Assembly (NCBI GenBank): GCA_002358555.1
Contig: DEPC01000078.1
Location: 1-31,629 of the forward strand
DNA: 31,629 nt
From: Hungatella sp. UBA3402
GTDB lineage: Bacteria > Bacillota > Clostridia > Lachnospirales > Lachnospiraceae
Direction: 5' to 3'
Part shown: positions 1 through 7,797 of the stretch, in pieces
Layout: each line of letters starts with the position of its first letter
Numbering within the stretch: position 1 is the first letter of the stretch
The notes under the pieces: model-generated
What the model was told of the DNA's origin: nothing
Database searches by the model: none
Seen by the model: only the letters and a program-made list of their open reading frames with translations
Position numbers and translations under genes: made by a program

Positions 1-449
1 ATAAAAATCCACATTTTCATAAACAGCCCGCTCGGATTCTGACAACCTGCCGCTGAAGCCCTGTTGATTTCTCTGCTGACTGCTGCGGATTTACCATTTA
101 ACAGTTCAAAGAGTCCTCTGTCGCCCCGGTGCTCTGACTGGAACAGGAGTTGAAACAGTTTTCTTTCTTCCTTTGCATAATTTATATAGGCAAGTCCCAA
201 ATGTATAAACGGTGTTTCCACATCCGACTTGTAATGTTCATAGTAATCTCCAAAATTGTCGATTGCCTTTTGATAGATTTCCAAGTAGAGTTCACTCATA
301 TTGGCATAAACTCTAAATATTGGCTGTGTAGAACATCCAATCTGTGCTGCTAGTTTTCTGGCAGTAACATTTTCTATCCCTTCCTCCTTTACCAAAGCAA
401 AGGCCGTCTCTGCTATTTTGTCCTTTGTAATCAATTCTTTCCTTGCCAT
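1..449 (-). CDS. TetR/AcrR family transcriptional regulator, partial at window edge
   Basis: About 149 N-terminal residues are visible and the reading frame stays open to the window edge, so the C-terminus is missing. The first ~50 residues form a TetR-type helix-turn-helix: a helix ending in AFALVKEEGIENVT, then ARKLAAQIGCSTQPIFRVY, followed by the usual Tyr-rich linker. The last visible residues, LFMKMWIF, resemble the ligand-domain helix seen in many Firmicute TetR proteins just before a HGIA motif. It would bind DNA as a dimer and release on ligand binding; ligand and target are unknown. An in-frame ATG four codons upstream (449 to 461) is an alternative start; neither has an ideal ribosome binding site. 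It lies on the same strand as the decarboxylase operon, beyond that operon's terminator, so it is probably a separate transcript. Confidence 0.85.
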   Translation of the reverse strand, partial: MARKELITKDKIAETAFALVKEEGIENVTARKLAAQIGCSTQPIFRVYANMSELYLEIYQKAIDNFGDYYEHYKSDVETPFIHLGLAYINYAKEERKLFQLLFQSEHRGDRGLFELLNGKSAAVSREINRASAAGCQNPSGLFMKMWIF

Positions 450-518
450 CTCACCATCCATGCCTTTCTAACGTCACGCAGGAACTGTAAAATATTATTT
501 GGGCACCCGTGTGCATAA

Positions 519-558
519 AACAGTATCGGGCTAAACGCATCGTTAACCCGATACTGTT
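519..558 (-). terminator. Rho-independent terminator of the decarboxylase operon
   Basis: A 16-bp inverted repeat (519-534 with 543-558, one G-T wobble) surrounds an 8-nt loop. It starts 23 nt beyond the oadA stop codon on the minus strand and is followed on that strand by a short T-run (TTTTATG). The stem contains a strong CCCGAT/ATCGGG core. Read on the plus strand it has no useful T-tract, so it should act mainly for the minus-strand operon. Confidence 0.8.
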
Positions 559-580
559 GTGAACAGTTCACTGTAAGAAC

Positions 581-2002
581 TTATACAGGATATACTCCGT
601 CTTTGGTATCAGCCTGAGCCATATCAACCTTCTCCTGCTGTGCTTGACGATATTTAAAGAAATCTGTAGCAACCTGAGGGAACAACGCATAGGACAATAC
701 ATCCTCGTCCTGCTGTTTCCACTCTTTCATCTCTTCCTCAATCTTCTTTAACTCGTTTGGAAGTTTGTCTGCTGGACGGCATGTAATAATGTTTTCCTTC
801 TCCTCCGATGAGAGCACCTTATCCTGCACTTCCTTATTAAACGGCTTGACAGTCTGTCCATACTCACCGCGCAGTACCGCCTTTGTCTCCTTGGTAGCCA
901 TCTTATAGCGCTCGCCCATCAGTACGTTGAATACTGCCTGTGTTCCCACAATCTGAGAGGAAGGAGTAACCAGAGGCGGCTCGCCCAGGTCTTTCCGCAC
1001 CCGCGGAATTTCTTCCAGCACTTCCATGTACTTGTCTTCTGCGTTCTGCTCTTTCAGCTGGGATACCATGTTGGATAACATACCGCCCGGTACCTGATAC
1101 AGCAGTGTCTTGATATTGACACCCATGTTTTTCGGATTGAGCAGGCCGCTTGCGAGAGCCTCGTCCCGGATCGGGCGGAAATAGTCCGCAATCTCAGCCA
1201 GAAGGTTCTGATCCAGTCCTGTATCGTAAGGCGTCCCCTTGAAGGTCTCCACCATAACCTCCGTTGCCGGCTGGCTGGTTCCCAATGCCAGCGGGGACAT
1301 AGCTGTATCAATAATATCACAGCCAGCTTCCACTGCTTTTAGATAAGTCATGGAAGCGACACCAGATGTATAATGGGTATGAAGGTCAATCGGAAGTCTT
1401 GTAGAACTCTTTAATGCACTTACCAGCTCATCTGCTGCGTAAGGAGTAAAAAGTCCCGCCATATCTTTGATACAGATAGAATCTGCCCCCATATCCTCAA
1501 TTCTCTTTGCAATATCTTTCCAATAATCCATGGTATAGGCATCACCCAAAGTATAACACAGAGCAATCTGAGCATGAGCCTTTTCTTTATTACAAGCTCT
1601 TACTGCTGTCTGAAGATTGCGAAGGTCATTTAAACAGTCAAAAATACGGATAATGTCTATTCCATTGGCAACGGACTTCTGTACAAAATATTCTACTACA
1701 TCATCTGCATAATGGTTATATCCCAAAATATTTTGGCCACGGAACAGCATCTGCAACTTTGTATTTTTAAATCCATCTCTTAGTTTTCTCAGTCTTACCC
1801 ATGGGTCTTCTTTCAAGAAACGTAAGGATGCATCAAAGGTAGCACCTCCCCAGCACTCTACAGCATAATAACCAATCTTATCCATCTTGTCAATGATGGG
1901 AAGCATCTGGTCAGTGCTCATTCTAGTAGCAATCAAAGACTGATGGGCATCACGGAGAACCGTTTCCACAATCTTTACTGGTTTCTTTCCAAACTCTGCC
2001 AT
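581..2002 (-). CDS. oadA: Oxaloacetate decarboxylase alpha / pyruvate carboxylase subunit B-like carboxyltransferase, no biotin domain
   Basis: This 473-residue protein has an HMGL-like TIM barrel (about residues 1-280) and a conserved OadA/pyruvate carboxylase domain (about 290-440). Visible key residues are the metal/substrate motif RDAHQS (17-22), the carbamylated-lysine region CIKDMAGL (K179) and the metal-binding LHTH (H208, H210). The family moves carboxyl groups between biotin and a keto acid (oxaloacetate/pyruvate). Klebsiella OadA is about 600 residues because it ends in a biotinyl domain; that domain is absent here and supplied by the separate carrier at 3282-3650. The start has a good AGGAGG site. 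It is the last gene of the operon. Base composition changes sharply inside it: roughly 54% GC at 841-1320 against about 39% at 1381-1800. Confidence 0.9.
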   Translation of the reverse strand: MAEFGKKPVKIVETVLRDAHQSLIATRMSTDQMLPIIDKMDKIGYYAVECWGGATFDASLRFLKEDPWVRLRKLRDGFKNTKLQMLFRGQNILGYNHYADDVVEYFVQKSVANGIDIIRIFDCLNDLRNLQTAVRACNKEKAHAQIALCYTLGDAYTMDYWKDIAKRIEDMGADSICIKDMAGLFTPYAADELVSALKSSTRLPIDLHTHYTSGVASMTYLKAVEAGCDIIDTAMSPLALGTSQPATEVMVETFKGTPYDTGLDQNLLAEIADYFRPIRDEALASGLLNPKNMGVNIKTLLYQVPGGMLSNMVSQLKEQNAEDKYMEVLEEIPRVRKDLGEPPLVTPSSQIVGTQAVFNVLMGERYKMATKETKAVLRGEYGQTVKPFNKEVQDKVLSSEEKENIITCRPADKLPNELKKIEEEMKEWKQQDEDVLSYALFPQVATDFFKYRQAQQEKVDMAQADTKDGVYPV

Positions 2003-2056
2003 GTATATTACCTCCTGAATATTCTTGTTTATTTGCCTTTCCTATATTACTTGGCT

Positions 2057-3184
2057 CTATTTTACTCCAAAAATAGCCATGAAAGTACCAGCTGCCACTG
2101 CGGTGCCGATAACACCTGCTACATTGGGCCCCATAGCATGCATCAACAGGAAATTGGTGGGGTCTGCCTCCGAACCAACTTTCTGAGATACACGGGCAGC
2201 CATAGGAACCGCTGATACACCAGCAGAACCAATCAGAGGATTCACTTTGCCGCCGGTTACCTTGCACATAATCTTACCAAACAGCACTCCTGCTGCTGTT
2301 CCTACTGCAAAAGCAACAAGACCTAAAAGCACAATGAGAACAGTATTCCAATTAAGAAATGCCTCTGCACTGGTAGTAGCTCCTACAGAAGTACCAAGAA
2401 GGATAACTACAATATACATCATAGCATTGGAAGCAGTCTCAGCAAGCTGTCCTACTACACCAGATTCTTTAAATAGATTACCCAGCATCAACATGCCTAC
2501 AAGTGGAGCAGTAGAAGGCAAAATCAGACATACTACAATCGTAACAATAATTGGGAACAAAATCTTCTCCAGCTTAGAGACAGGGCGAAGCTGTTCCATC
2601 TTAATTCTACGTTCCTGCTCAGTGGTGAAAAATTTCATAATAGGCGGCTGGATAATCGGAACCAGAGCCATATAGGAATAAGCAGCTACAGCAATCGGTC
2701 CCATAAGTCCTGTCTGTCCTAGCTTTCCTGCAAGGAAAATGGAAGTAGGGCCGTCTGCACCACCAATAATTGAGATGGCTGCTGCTGCCTTATCATTGAA
2801 TCCCAACAAAATAGCAAAAAAATATGCACTATAGATACCAAACTGTGCCGCTGCTCCTAAGAGAAAGCTTTTCGGGTTAGCGATAAGCGGACCAAAATCC
2901 GTCATGGCGCCTACCCCCATAAAAATCAGGGAAGGAAGAATACTCCACTCATCTAATAAGAAGAAATAGTGAAGAAGCCCTCCATCTTCCATAATATCTG
3001 GATAGATATTTACAAGCAGCATACCGAATGCAATGGGAACTAACAAAAGCGGCTCAAATCCTCTTTTAATAGCCAGGTATAAAAATACACAGGCTACGCC
3101 AATCATGAGTAAATTGCCTCCGGTCAAATTTAAAAATGCTGTCTGCTGAAGAAGATTCCCCAAGGTACTTGTAATATATTCCAT
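2057..3184 (-). CDS. oadB: Na+-translocating decarboxylase beta subunit (OadB/GcdB/MmdB family)
   Basis: A 375-residue polytopic membrane protein. It catalyses decarboxylation of carboxybiotin coupled to Na+ export in membrane-bound biotin decarboxylases. Family signatures are GGADGPTSIF in the middle and NPLIGSAGVSAVPMAARV plus HAMGPNVAGVIGTA near the C-terminus, with about ten hydrophobic segments. I place the start at the ATG at 3184, preceded by GGAGGGATTGAC, because the product then begins MEYITSTLGNLLQQTAF, a typical OadB N-terminus; a longer open frame to 3271 adds 29 residues with no family character. It sits between the biotin carrier and oadA, which indicates that both carboxyltransferases of the operon could deliver carboxybiotin to this pump. 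Confidence 0.92.
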   Translation of the reverse strand: MEYITSTLGNLLQQTAFLNLTGGNLLMIGVACVFLYLAIKRGFEPLLLVPIAFGMLLVNIYPDIMEDGGLLHYFFLLDEWSILPSLIFMGVGAMTDFGPLIANPKSFLLGAAAQFGIYSAYFFAILLGFNDKAAAAISIIGGADGPTSIFLAGKLGQTGLMGPIAVAAYSYMALVPIIQPPIMKFFTTEQERRIKMEQLRPVSKLEKILFPIIVTIVVCLILPSTAPLVGMLMLGNLFKESGVVGQLAETASNAMMYIVVILLGTSVGATTSAEAFLNWNTVLIVLLGLVAFAVGTAAGVLFGKIMCKVTGGKVNPLIGSAGVSAVPMAARVSQKVGSEADPTNFLLMHAMGPNVAGVIGTAVAAGTFMAIFGVK

Positions 3185-3281
3185 GTCAATCCCTCCATCT
3201 GGAATCTGCTCTGTCGCAGAATTCCTAGTGTAACAGTCCAGATAAGTCTGCGCATTTGCTGCGCTGACCACAAGAAAATTT

Positions 3282-3650
3282 CTAGTTTAAAGTAGCCAGT
3301 GTTGCTCCTGCCTCTACAGAATCGCCTACTGCTACATTGATACTGGCAACTGTACCATCAGATGGAGCCACGATTTCATTTTCCATCTTCATAGCTTCTA
3401 GCACAATCATTGCCTCCCCTTTCGCTACTGCCTGTCCTGGTTCTACCTTGATTCCCAAGATTTTGCCAGGCATAGGAGCTGTCACTGACACAGAACCCTG
3501 TGTTCCTGCTGGAGCTGCTGTCTTTGGGGCTGGCGCTGGAGCTGCTTTTGGAGCTGCTGCTCTAGGAGCTGCCACTTGACCTGAAGAAGTTCCCTCTTCT
3601 ACGGTTACATCATAAACATTGCCATTTACTGTAATTGTATAATTTTTCAT
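3282..3650 (-). CDS. Biotin carboxyl carrier subunit of the decarboxylase
   Basis: A 122-residue protein with three parts: a short N-terminal beta region (1-22), an Ala/Pro-rich flexible linker (about 27-52, with repeated APK/APA), and a biotinyl-lipoyl domain (about 53-122). The biotinylation motif EAMKMEN is present with the acceptor at K88, about 35 residues from the C-terminus as usual. It corresponds to MmdC/GcdC or the 1.3S subunit of transcarboxylase. It would swing between the two carboxyltransferases (MmdA-like and OadA-like) and the OadB pump. A strong AGGAGG site precedes the ATG, 21 nt downstream of the gamma-like gene. Confidence 0.93.
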   Translation of the reverse strand: MKNYTITVNGNVYDVTVEEGTSSGQVAAPRAAAPKAAPAPAPKTAAPAGTQGSVSVTAPMPGKILGIKVEPGQAVAKGEAMIVLEAMKMENEIVAPSDGTVASINVAVGDSVEAGATLATLN

Positions 3651-3671
3651 GTTGATATTCCTCCTAATTCA

Positions 3672-4445
3672 TCATGCTCTTTTCCATTGATTGTCTGGAG
3701 CGCGTCTGATGGAGCGAACCACCAGTCCATCTGCACAAGCACCTGTAGATGCTGCAATCGCTGCTGTAATCACTGCTACCAGTTCCAAATCATCTGTAAG
3801 ATTCTCCTCTACTGCTGGTGCTGGAGAATAGGAACGTGCTGCTGGCCTGGTTCTCACTGGAGCAGGTGCAGGAGCATGTTTCTTTTTCATCTTTTCTTCA
3901 TATTTTCCAATATACCTAAAGCAGCTAATAAGCCAACTGATAAAAATCAATACAGCAAAAACAGTTCCCATGCCCATCAGGGTGTTTAACCCTGCTTTTG
4001 TCATATTTTCACTCATAGTATAAACTGGGTCAAAGGAAAAAGAAGTAATCTCACCTGTCCTCATATTCAGGCTAAGAGTAAATGCACACTCCCGTTTTTC
4101 AAACACTGCATTCAGAGTAATGGTATATCCACTGTCAGTCTTTTCTACAGTACCACCATTTGTAGACTGATAGGCCCCCAAGTCATTCTTAACATTGGCA
4201 TAGCCCTCCATACTGGAAGCCAAAGCTTCCATATCATTTTCCCGATATTGCTTAATTACTTTGTCTATCTCATAATCTTCAATAGATAGTACATTCTCCA
4301 AGATTGCCTGGGTGTTAGCTTGCAAAGAAGCAGATTCCGAGGGGTCTACAGATGGAGCTTCCTCCGCCTTGCTACAGGCGGTCAAGGCAAGCAAGCAGAC
4401 TGCCATACAAAGCACCAATAATATCTGTTTTTTAAACTGTTTCAT
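3672..4445 (-). CDS. OadG-type gamma subunit fused to an extracellular lipoprotein domain
   Basis: The 257-residue product begins with a lipoprotein signal peptide (basic MKQFKKQ, hydrophobic core, lipobox LTAC with C24). Residues about 40-145 form an outside domain of alternating helices and strands that I do not recognise with certainty. A single membrane segment follows (about 151-178), then a basic/Pro-rich stretch with RPAARSYSPAP, and a C-terminal ELVAVITAAIAAS...ADGLVVRSIRR segment typical of OadG/MmdD tails that bind the carboxyltransferase. Classical OadG proteins are about 80-120 residues with one N-terminal membrane helix and no lipoprotein domain, so this is an extended architecture. 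Its likely role is assembling the complex on the membrane; the outer domain's function is unknown. Confidence 0.8.
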   Translation of the reverse strand: MKQFKKQILLVLCMAVCLLALTACSKAEEAPSVDPSESASLQANTQAILENVLSIEDYEIDKVIKQYRENDMEALASSMEGYANVKNDLGAYQSTNGGTVEKTDSGYTITLNAVFEKRECAFTLSLNMRTGEITSFSFDPVYTMSENMTKAGLNTLMGMGTVFAVLIFISWLISCFRYIGKYEEKMKKKHAPAPAPVRTRPAARSYSPAPAVEENLTDDLELVAVITAAIAASTGACADGLVVRSIRRAPDNQWKRA

Positions 4446-4463
4446 ATGCCTGTCACCTCATCC

Positions 4464-5918
4464 TTAGACTGTGCCATGCTTTTTAGATGGACGGTTCTCT
4501 CTCTTTGTGAATAGCATCTCAAATGCTGCAATTACACGCTGTCTGGTCTCTTCAGCCTTGATAATGTCATCAACATAACCTCTTCTGGCGGCTGCCTGTG
4601 CACTAGACTGCAAGTCTTGATACTCTGCTGCCTTCTCACTAATCAACGAAACTGCATGGTCAGATTCCTTAATCTCGTCCGCATACATAATTTTTGCTGC
4701 TGCTGTTGCATCCATCATTCCGATAGCTGCTGTCGGCCATGCATACACAATATCTGTTCCAATGGCCTTGCTTGCCATGGTCAAATAAGCAGTGCCATAA
4801 GCCTGTCCTATAATCACAGTTACCTTGGGAACACTTGCATTGGCAAAAGAATAGGTTAGCTTAGCTGCTGACTTCGCCATGGTTTTCTCACTACATTTAT
4901 CTGCCTTGTAGCCAGTTACATTTACCAGGGTCAAAATAGGAATGTTAAATGCATCGCAGAAATCTACAAATTCTGCTGCTTTTCTGCATCCCTTTGAATT
5001 TAACACTGGAGCATACTCTGCTGTCTTCTCTCCGTCCTCTCCATATATGGCACAGCGGTTTGCTACACAGCCTATGGTATTTCCATTTAAGCGGATAAAT
5101 GCAGTTATCATGGAAGGGTCATAATCCTTCTTAACTTCCATAAAGAAGTTATTATCTGAAATCGTTGCCAGAGCGATTCCTGTGTCTTCTACACAGTGTT
5201 CCAAGCCCTCACATATTCTGTTTAAGTCATCATCGCAATTTGCGTAGGACAGGTCATCTCGATTATTCTCTGGAAGAATGGACACTAATATGCGGATTTG
5301 TTCAGCGATTTCTGCCTCACTTCCGACAAAATCAACGGTGCCTGCTGACTCGCTCTGAAAAGCTGCAGAAGCAGTATCACATTTGCCCACATAGTTGTCA
5401 TCAATGGCATTGGGTGCATTTACAAATAATCTGGCTTTCTTTTCTTCCATAAAAGTAAAGTCTGCTATTGCAGAAGATACTGCCATACCTCCGCCACAAG
5501 TGCCAAATACAGCTGAAATCTGCGGTATTACACCTGAGGCTATGGTCTGATTATAATACAGCTCCCCAAATCCATGAAGAGCATCGGTTGCTTCCTGAAG
5601 CCGCAAGCCTGCACAGTCTGCCAGCCCAATGACTGGCGCCCCCATCTTCATGGCCATTGCATAAATATTGGAGATTTTCTTTGCATGCATCTCACCCATG
5701 GAACCACCCATTACAGACGCATCCTGGCTGTACACATACACAAGGCGTCCTTCAATCGTGCCATAGCCTGTCACGACACCATCAGCAGGTGTTTCCTTGC
5801 CTGTCATGTTAAAGTCCGTGCTTCTGGCTGTTACATAAGCGCCCACTTCAACAAAACTGTTCTCATCAAGCAGCATCTGTATCCGGCTGCTTGCTGATGT
5901 TTGTGCTGAATTACTCAT
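4464..5918 (-). CDS. mmdA: CoA-ester carboxyltransferase (methylmalonyl-/propionyl-CoA carboxyltransferase family)
   Basis: A 484-residue member of the acyl-CoA carboxyltransferase family (MmdA, GcdA, 12S transcarboxylase, PccB). It has the two crotonase-like halves: an N-terminal half with GGSMGEMHAKKI and the oxyanion-hole stretch CGGGMAVSSAIADF, and a C-terminal half with CRKAAEFVDFCDAFNIPILTL, GQAYGTAYLTM and AWPTAAIGMMDA. It moves CO2 from a CoA thioester to biotin. Substrate cannot be read from sequence; methylmalonyl-CoA is the commonest for this operon type. The start at 5918 has a GGAGGACAG ribosome binding site; an open frame to 5972 would add 18 residues and start close to the predicted promoter. 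It is the first gene of the operon. Confidence 0.88.
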   Translation of the reverse strand: MSNSAQTSASSRIQMLLDENSFVEVGAYVTARSTDFNMTGKETPADGVVTGYGTIEGRLVYVYSQDASVMGGSMGEMHAKKISNIYAMAMKMGAPVIGLADCAGLRLQEATDALHGFGELYYNQTIASGVIPQISAVFGTCGGGMAVSSAIADFTFMEEKKARLFVNAPNAIDDNYVGKCDTASAAFQSESAGTVDFVGSEAEIAEQIRILVSILPENNRDDLSYANCDDDLNRICEGLEHCVEDTGIALATISDNNFFMEVKKDYDPSMITAFIRLNGNTIGCVANRCAIYGEDGEKTAEYAPVLNSKGCRKAAEFVDFCDAFNIPILTLVNVTGYKADKCSEKTMAKSAAKLTYSFANASVPKVTVIIGQAYGTAYLTMASKAIGTDIVYAWPTAAIGMMDATAAAKIMYADEIKESDHAVSLISEKAAEYQDLQSSAQAAARRGYVDDIIKAEETRQRVIAAFEMLFTKRENRPSKKHGTV

Positions 5919-6007
5919 TTTGCTGTCCTCCATTAAAAAATATTCTGGCGGCTTTTGTCTGGAATTTAACAAAAACCGTCTGATAAACCCAAATTTCTGC
6001 CGATTAT

Positions 6008-6036
6008 ATTGTATACTGAAAAAAAAGGAATTTCAA
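6008..6036 (-). promoter_or_regulatory. Sigma-A-like promoter of the decarboxylase operon
   Basis: On the minus strand TTGAAA (6031-6036) and TACAAT (6008-6013) are separated by exactly 17 bp, with a poly-T tract in the spacer. Predicted transcription starts near 6001, about 80 nt before the mmdA start codon. No other good promoter is visible before the terminator at 519-558, supporting a single five-gene transcript. Confidence 0.65.
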
Positions 6037-6103
6037 GTGCATTTTGGGAATTCTTGTAAAAACATAACGATTGAGGAAATCAAAACGGTTATATAAAGAT
6101 TTT

Positions 6104-7375
6104 TTAATCCCATGAAAATAGCCCCTGTAGCTTTAAGTAATCATCTGCCACATGTTCCAGACACCACCATATAGAAAGTCTTTCCACATTTTCCAGGGCA
6201 CAGACTGGCTCCTGATAAATTTCTATTCCATCTAGTTTGTATATTAATTTCCCTACCTGTTCTCCTTTTTGTATTGGAGCTTTTAAATTTTTCGGAACCT
6301 CCAAACTCACAGACAGTTTTTCTCCTTTTTTCACCAGCACATTTGGAATTTCCTTTCCTTTTCTGGAAACTGCTGCCACAGAAACTTTGGTTCCATGGCT
6401 GATATCTCCATCCAAAGGAATTCCATCTAACACAGAGATTGCTTCCAAATCAGGGGCCTCTCCTAATGGCTGGTTGCTATACTTTTCCAGACCATATTGA
6501 AACAAGGTTCTGGCATCACTCCATTTATAGGTCTTATGTGGAGGCCAGCCACAGCCAAGAAGCGCTATGGTATATTTTCTTCCTTCTCTTTCTAGAGAGG
6601 CGACATAGGAATAGCCCGCCCCTCCGGTAAATCCGGTTTTTCCTGACAAAACTCCATCCATCATGCTAAGAAATGCATTGTGGTTGATACAGGAATAGCT
6701 TCCTTTCCCCTCTAAATCGGTAAAATAATAGTTCTGGGTTTGTGTGATAGATAAAAATTCCTGATGTTTGGGTGAATTCCATGTACAATATCTCATAATA
6801 GCTGCCAAGTCACTAGCTGTAGTGCTGTGAAGCTTTATATCTCCATTCTCTGCGGTCTCCTGCGCATCTAGACCATTAGGAGTGATAAACCAAGTATTTT
6901 CACAACCTATCTCTTTCGCCTTCTGATTCATCAACCGTGCAAAAGAGGGAACATCTCCAGCCAGATGCTCTGCCAACATCACAGCACTGTCGTTATGAGA
7001 TTCCAACATCAAGGAATAGAGAAGGTCTCCAAGACGGAACTTTCTTCCAGATGGGGCTCCTAAGTGAACCTTGGGTTGACCAGCCGCATAAGAAGAAACC
7101 ACAACCTCATCTTCGAGATTTCCCATCTCTAGGGCTAGAATACAGGTCATAATTTTTGTAGTACTGGCCATAGGTCTAGCCAAATTTTCCTCTTTTCCAT
7201 AGAGGATGCGGCCTGTCTCACCATCCATAAGAACTGCTGATTGTGCATTAAGCTTTAATGGTGTTTCCTCATCCTCTTCCTCCGCCATCACAGGGACAAC
7301 AAAAAATTGAACTAACAAAATAAAAGCTGTTAGTACTGTAAGAACATATTTATTAAAAAATTTTTTACCATTCAT
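6104..7375 (-). CDS. D-alanyl-D-alanine carboxypeptidase (peptidase S11, DacA/DacF type)
   Basis: A 423-residue secreted penicillin-binding protein that trims the terminal D-Ala from peptidoglycan stem peptides. It starts with a signal peptide (KK, hydrophobic 10-28, cleavage likely after VMA). The three active-site motifs are intact: S71-T-T-K74, S126-H-N128 and K246-T-G248. A C-terminal PBP5-type beta domain follows (about 290-385, with GTKVSVAAVSRKGK...), then a tail with paired Trp residues that may be a membrane-associating helix. The ATG lacks a strong ribosome binding site (GGAG lies 11 nt upstream). It has its own position between two operons; whether it is the vegetative or the sporulation paralogue cannot be decided from sequence. 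Confidence 0.9.
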   Translation of the reverse strand: MNGKKFFNKYVLTVLTAFILLVQFFVVPVMAEEEDEETPLKLNAQSAVLMDGETGRILYGKEENLARPMASTTKIMTCILALEMGNLEDEVVVSSYAAGQPKVHLGAPSGRKFRLGDLLYSLMLESHNDSAVMLAEHLAGDVPSFARLMNQKAKEIGCENTWFITPNGLDAQETAENGDIKLHSTTASDLAAIMRYCTWNSPKHQEFLSITQTQNYYFTDLEGKGSYSCINHNAFLSMMDGVLSGKTGFTGGAGYSYVASLEREGRKYTIALLGCGWPPHKTYKWSDARTLFQYGLEKYSNQPLGEAPDLEAISVLDGIPLDGDISHGTKVSVAAVSRKGKEIPNVLVKKGEKLSVSLEVPKNLKAPIQKGEQVGKLIYKLDGIEIYQEPVCALENVERLSIWWCLEHVADDYLKLQGLFSWD

Positions 7376-7530
7376 AGGCCAGCAGGCTCCGAGTATTATT
7401 AGCTATCCTATTCGTTTTTGAATCAAACTATGCCTTTGTACAAGTTGCTTTATACTATAAGGGGAAGTATGATTTATCATAAGGAAGAACATATTCAAGA
7501 TAATTTTAACTCGTTGTGTTGGTTAAGCAG

Positions 7531-7747
7531 AAGTAACACACGGAAGAAGGTTTCCCTTCGTCCTGCGGCTTCGGAGCCAGTAATACTAAGTCTCTATCCA
7601 TCTGCTAAAAACAGGAACAAAAGTCCCTAAACTCGCTTCGCCCAGACAGTAGGGACTTTTTCTCCTAATACAGATTGCTAGAAGCTAAGAGTTACTATGG
7701 TTCCTGTAGCCACAGTCCAGAGGGGAACCTTCTTTGCTGTGTTACTT
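7531..7747. repeat. 217-bp imperfect palindrome (MITE-like element or long hairpin RNA)
   Basis: The outer 26 bp (AGTAACACA..AAGAAGGTT.CCCT) match their inverted copy at the other end in about 22 of 26 positions. The inner arms also align as diverged inverted copies (for example TGCGGCT/TGTGGCT, ATCTG, AAAAGTCCCTA), up to a central perfect stem at 7619-7629/7650-7660. The centre of symmetry is at 7639. No transposase and no obvious target-site duplication is seen. It may be a miniature inverted-repeat element, a structured RNA, or both; by position it could also stop transcription from the ABC operon. Confidence 0.75.
7619..7661. terminator. Central hairpin of the palindrome, terminator-like in both directions
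   Basis: AAAAGTCCCTA (7619-7629) pairs perfectly with TAGGGACTTTT (7650-7660) around a 20-nt loop. Each strand shows A-rich before and T-rich after the stem, so it resembles a bidirectional intrinsic terminator lying between the ABC permease and the carboxypeptidase gene. Confidence 0.5.
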
Positions 7748-7797
7748 TTGTCCACTATGTAATTTTCAGCCAAGCAAATTTTCTGCTGGAACTTCTT

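Larger units (their letters stand above)
7376..7797. other. 422-bp non-coding gap dominated by a palindromic element
   Basis: No credible gene is seen here. The left part (7376-7530) is AT-rich and contains the upstream region of the carboxypeptidase gene, without a convincing promoter. The centre holds the imperfect palindrome at 7531-7747. The right part (7748-7797) is the region just downstream of the ABC permease. A 70-codon open frame on the plus strand (7418-7630) runs into the palindrome and has no ribosome binding site or recognisable domain. Confidence 0.7.

Noticed and set aside
1950..2267. 105-codon open frame on the minus strand across the oadB 3' end and oadA 5' end
   Set aside because: It is a shifted frame within oadB and oadA, which are both clearly conserved; its composition (Ser/Gly/Cys/Trp-rich) is not protein-like.
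3185..3271. Longer N-terminus for OadB
   Set aside because: The extra 29 residues lack family similarity, and the ATG at 3184 has a good Shine-Dalgarno.
7418..7630. 70-codon plus-strand open frame in the intergenic gap
   Set aside because: No ribosome binding site or domain, and its second half is simply one arm of the palindrome at 7531-7747.
7531..7747. 6S RNA
   Set aside because: Length and long-hairpin shape are compatible, but I see no convincing promoter and the symmetry of both arms fits an inverted-repeat element better.
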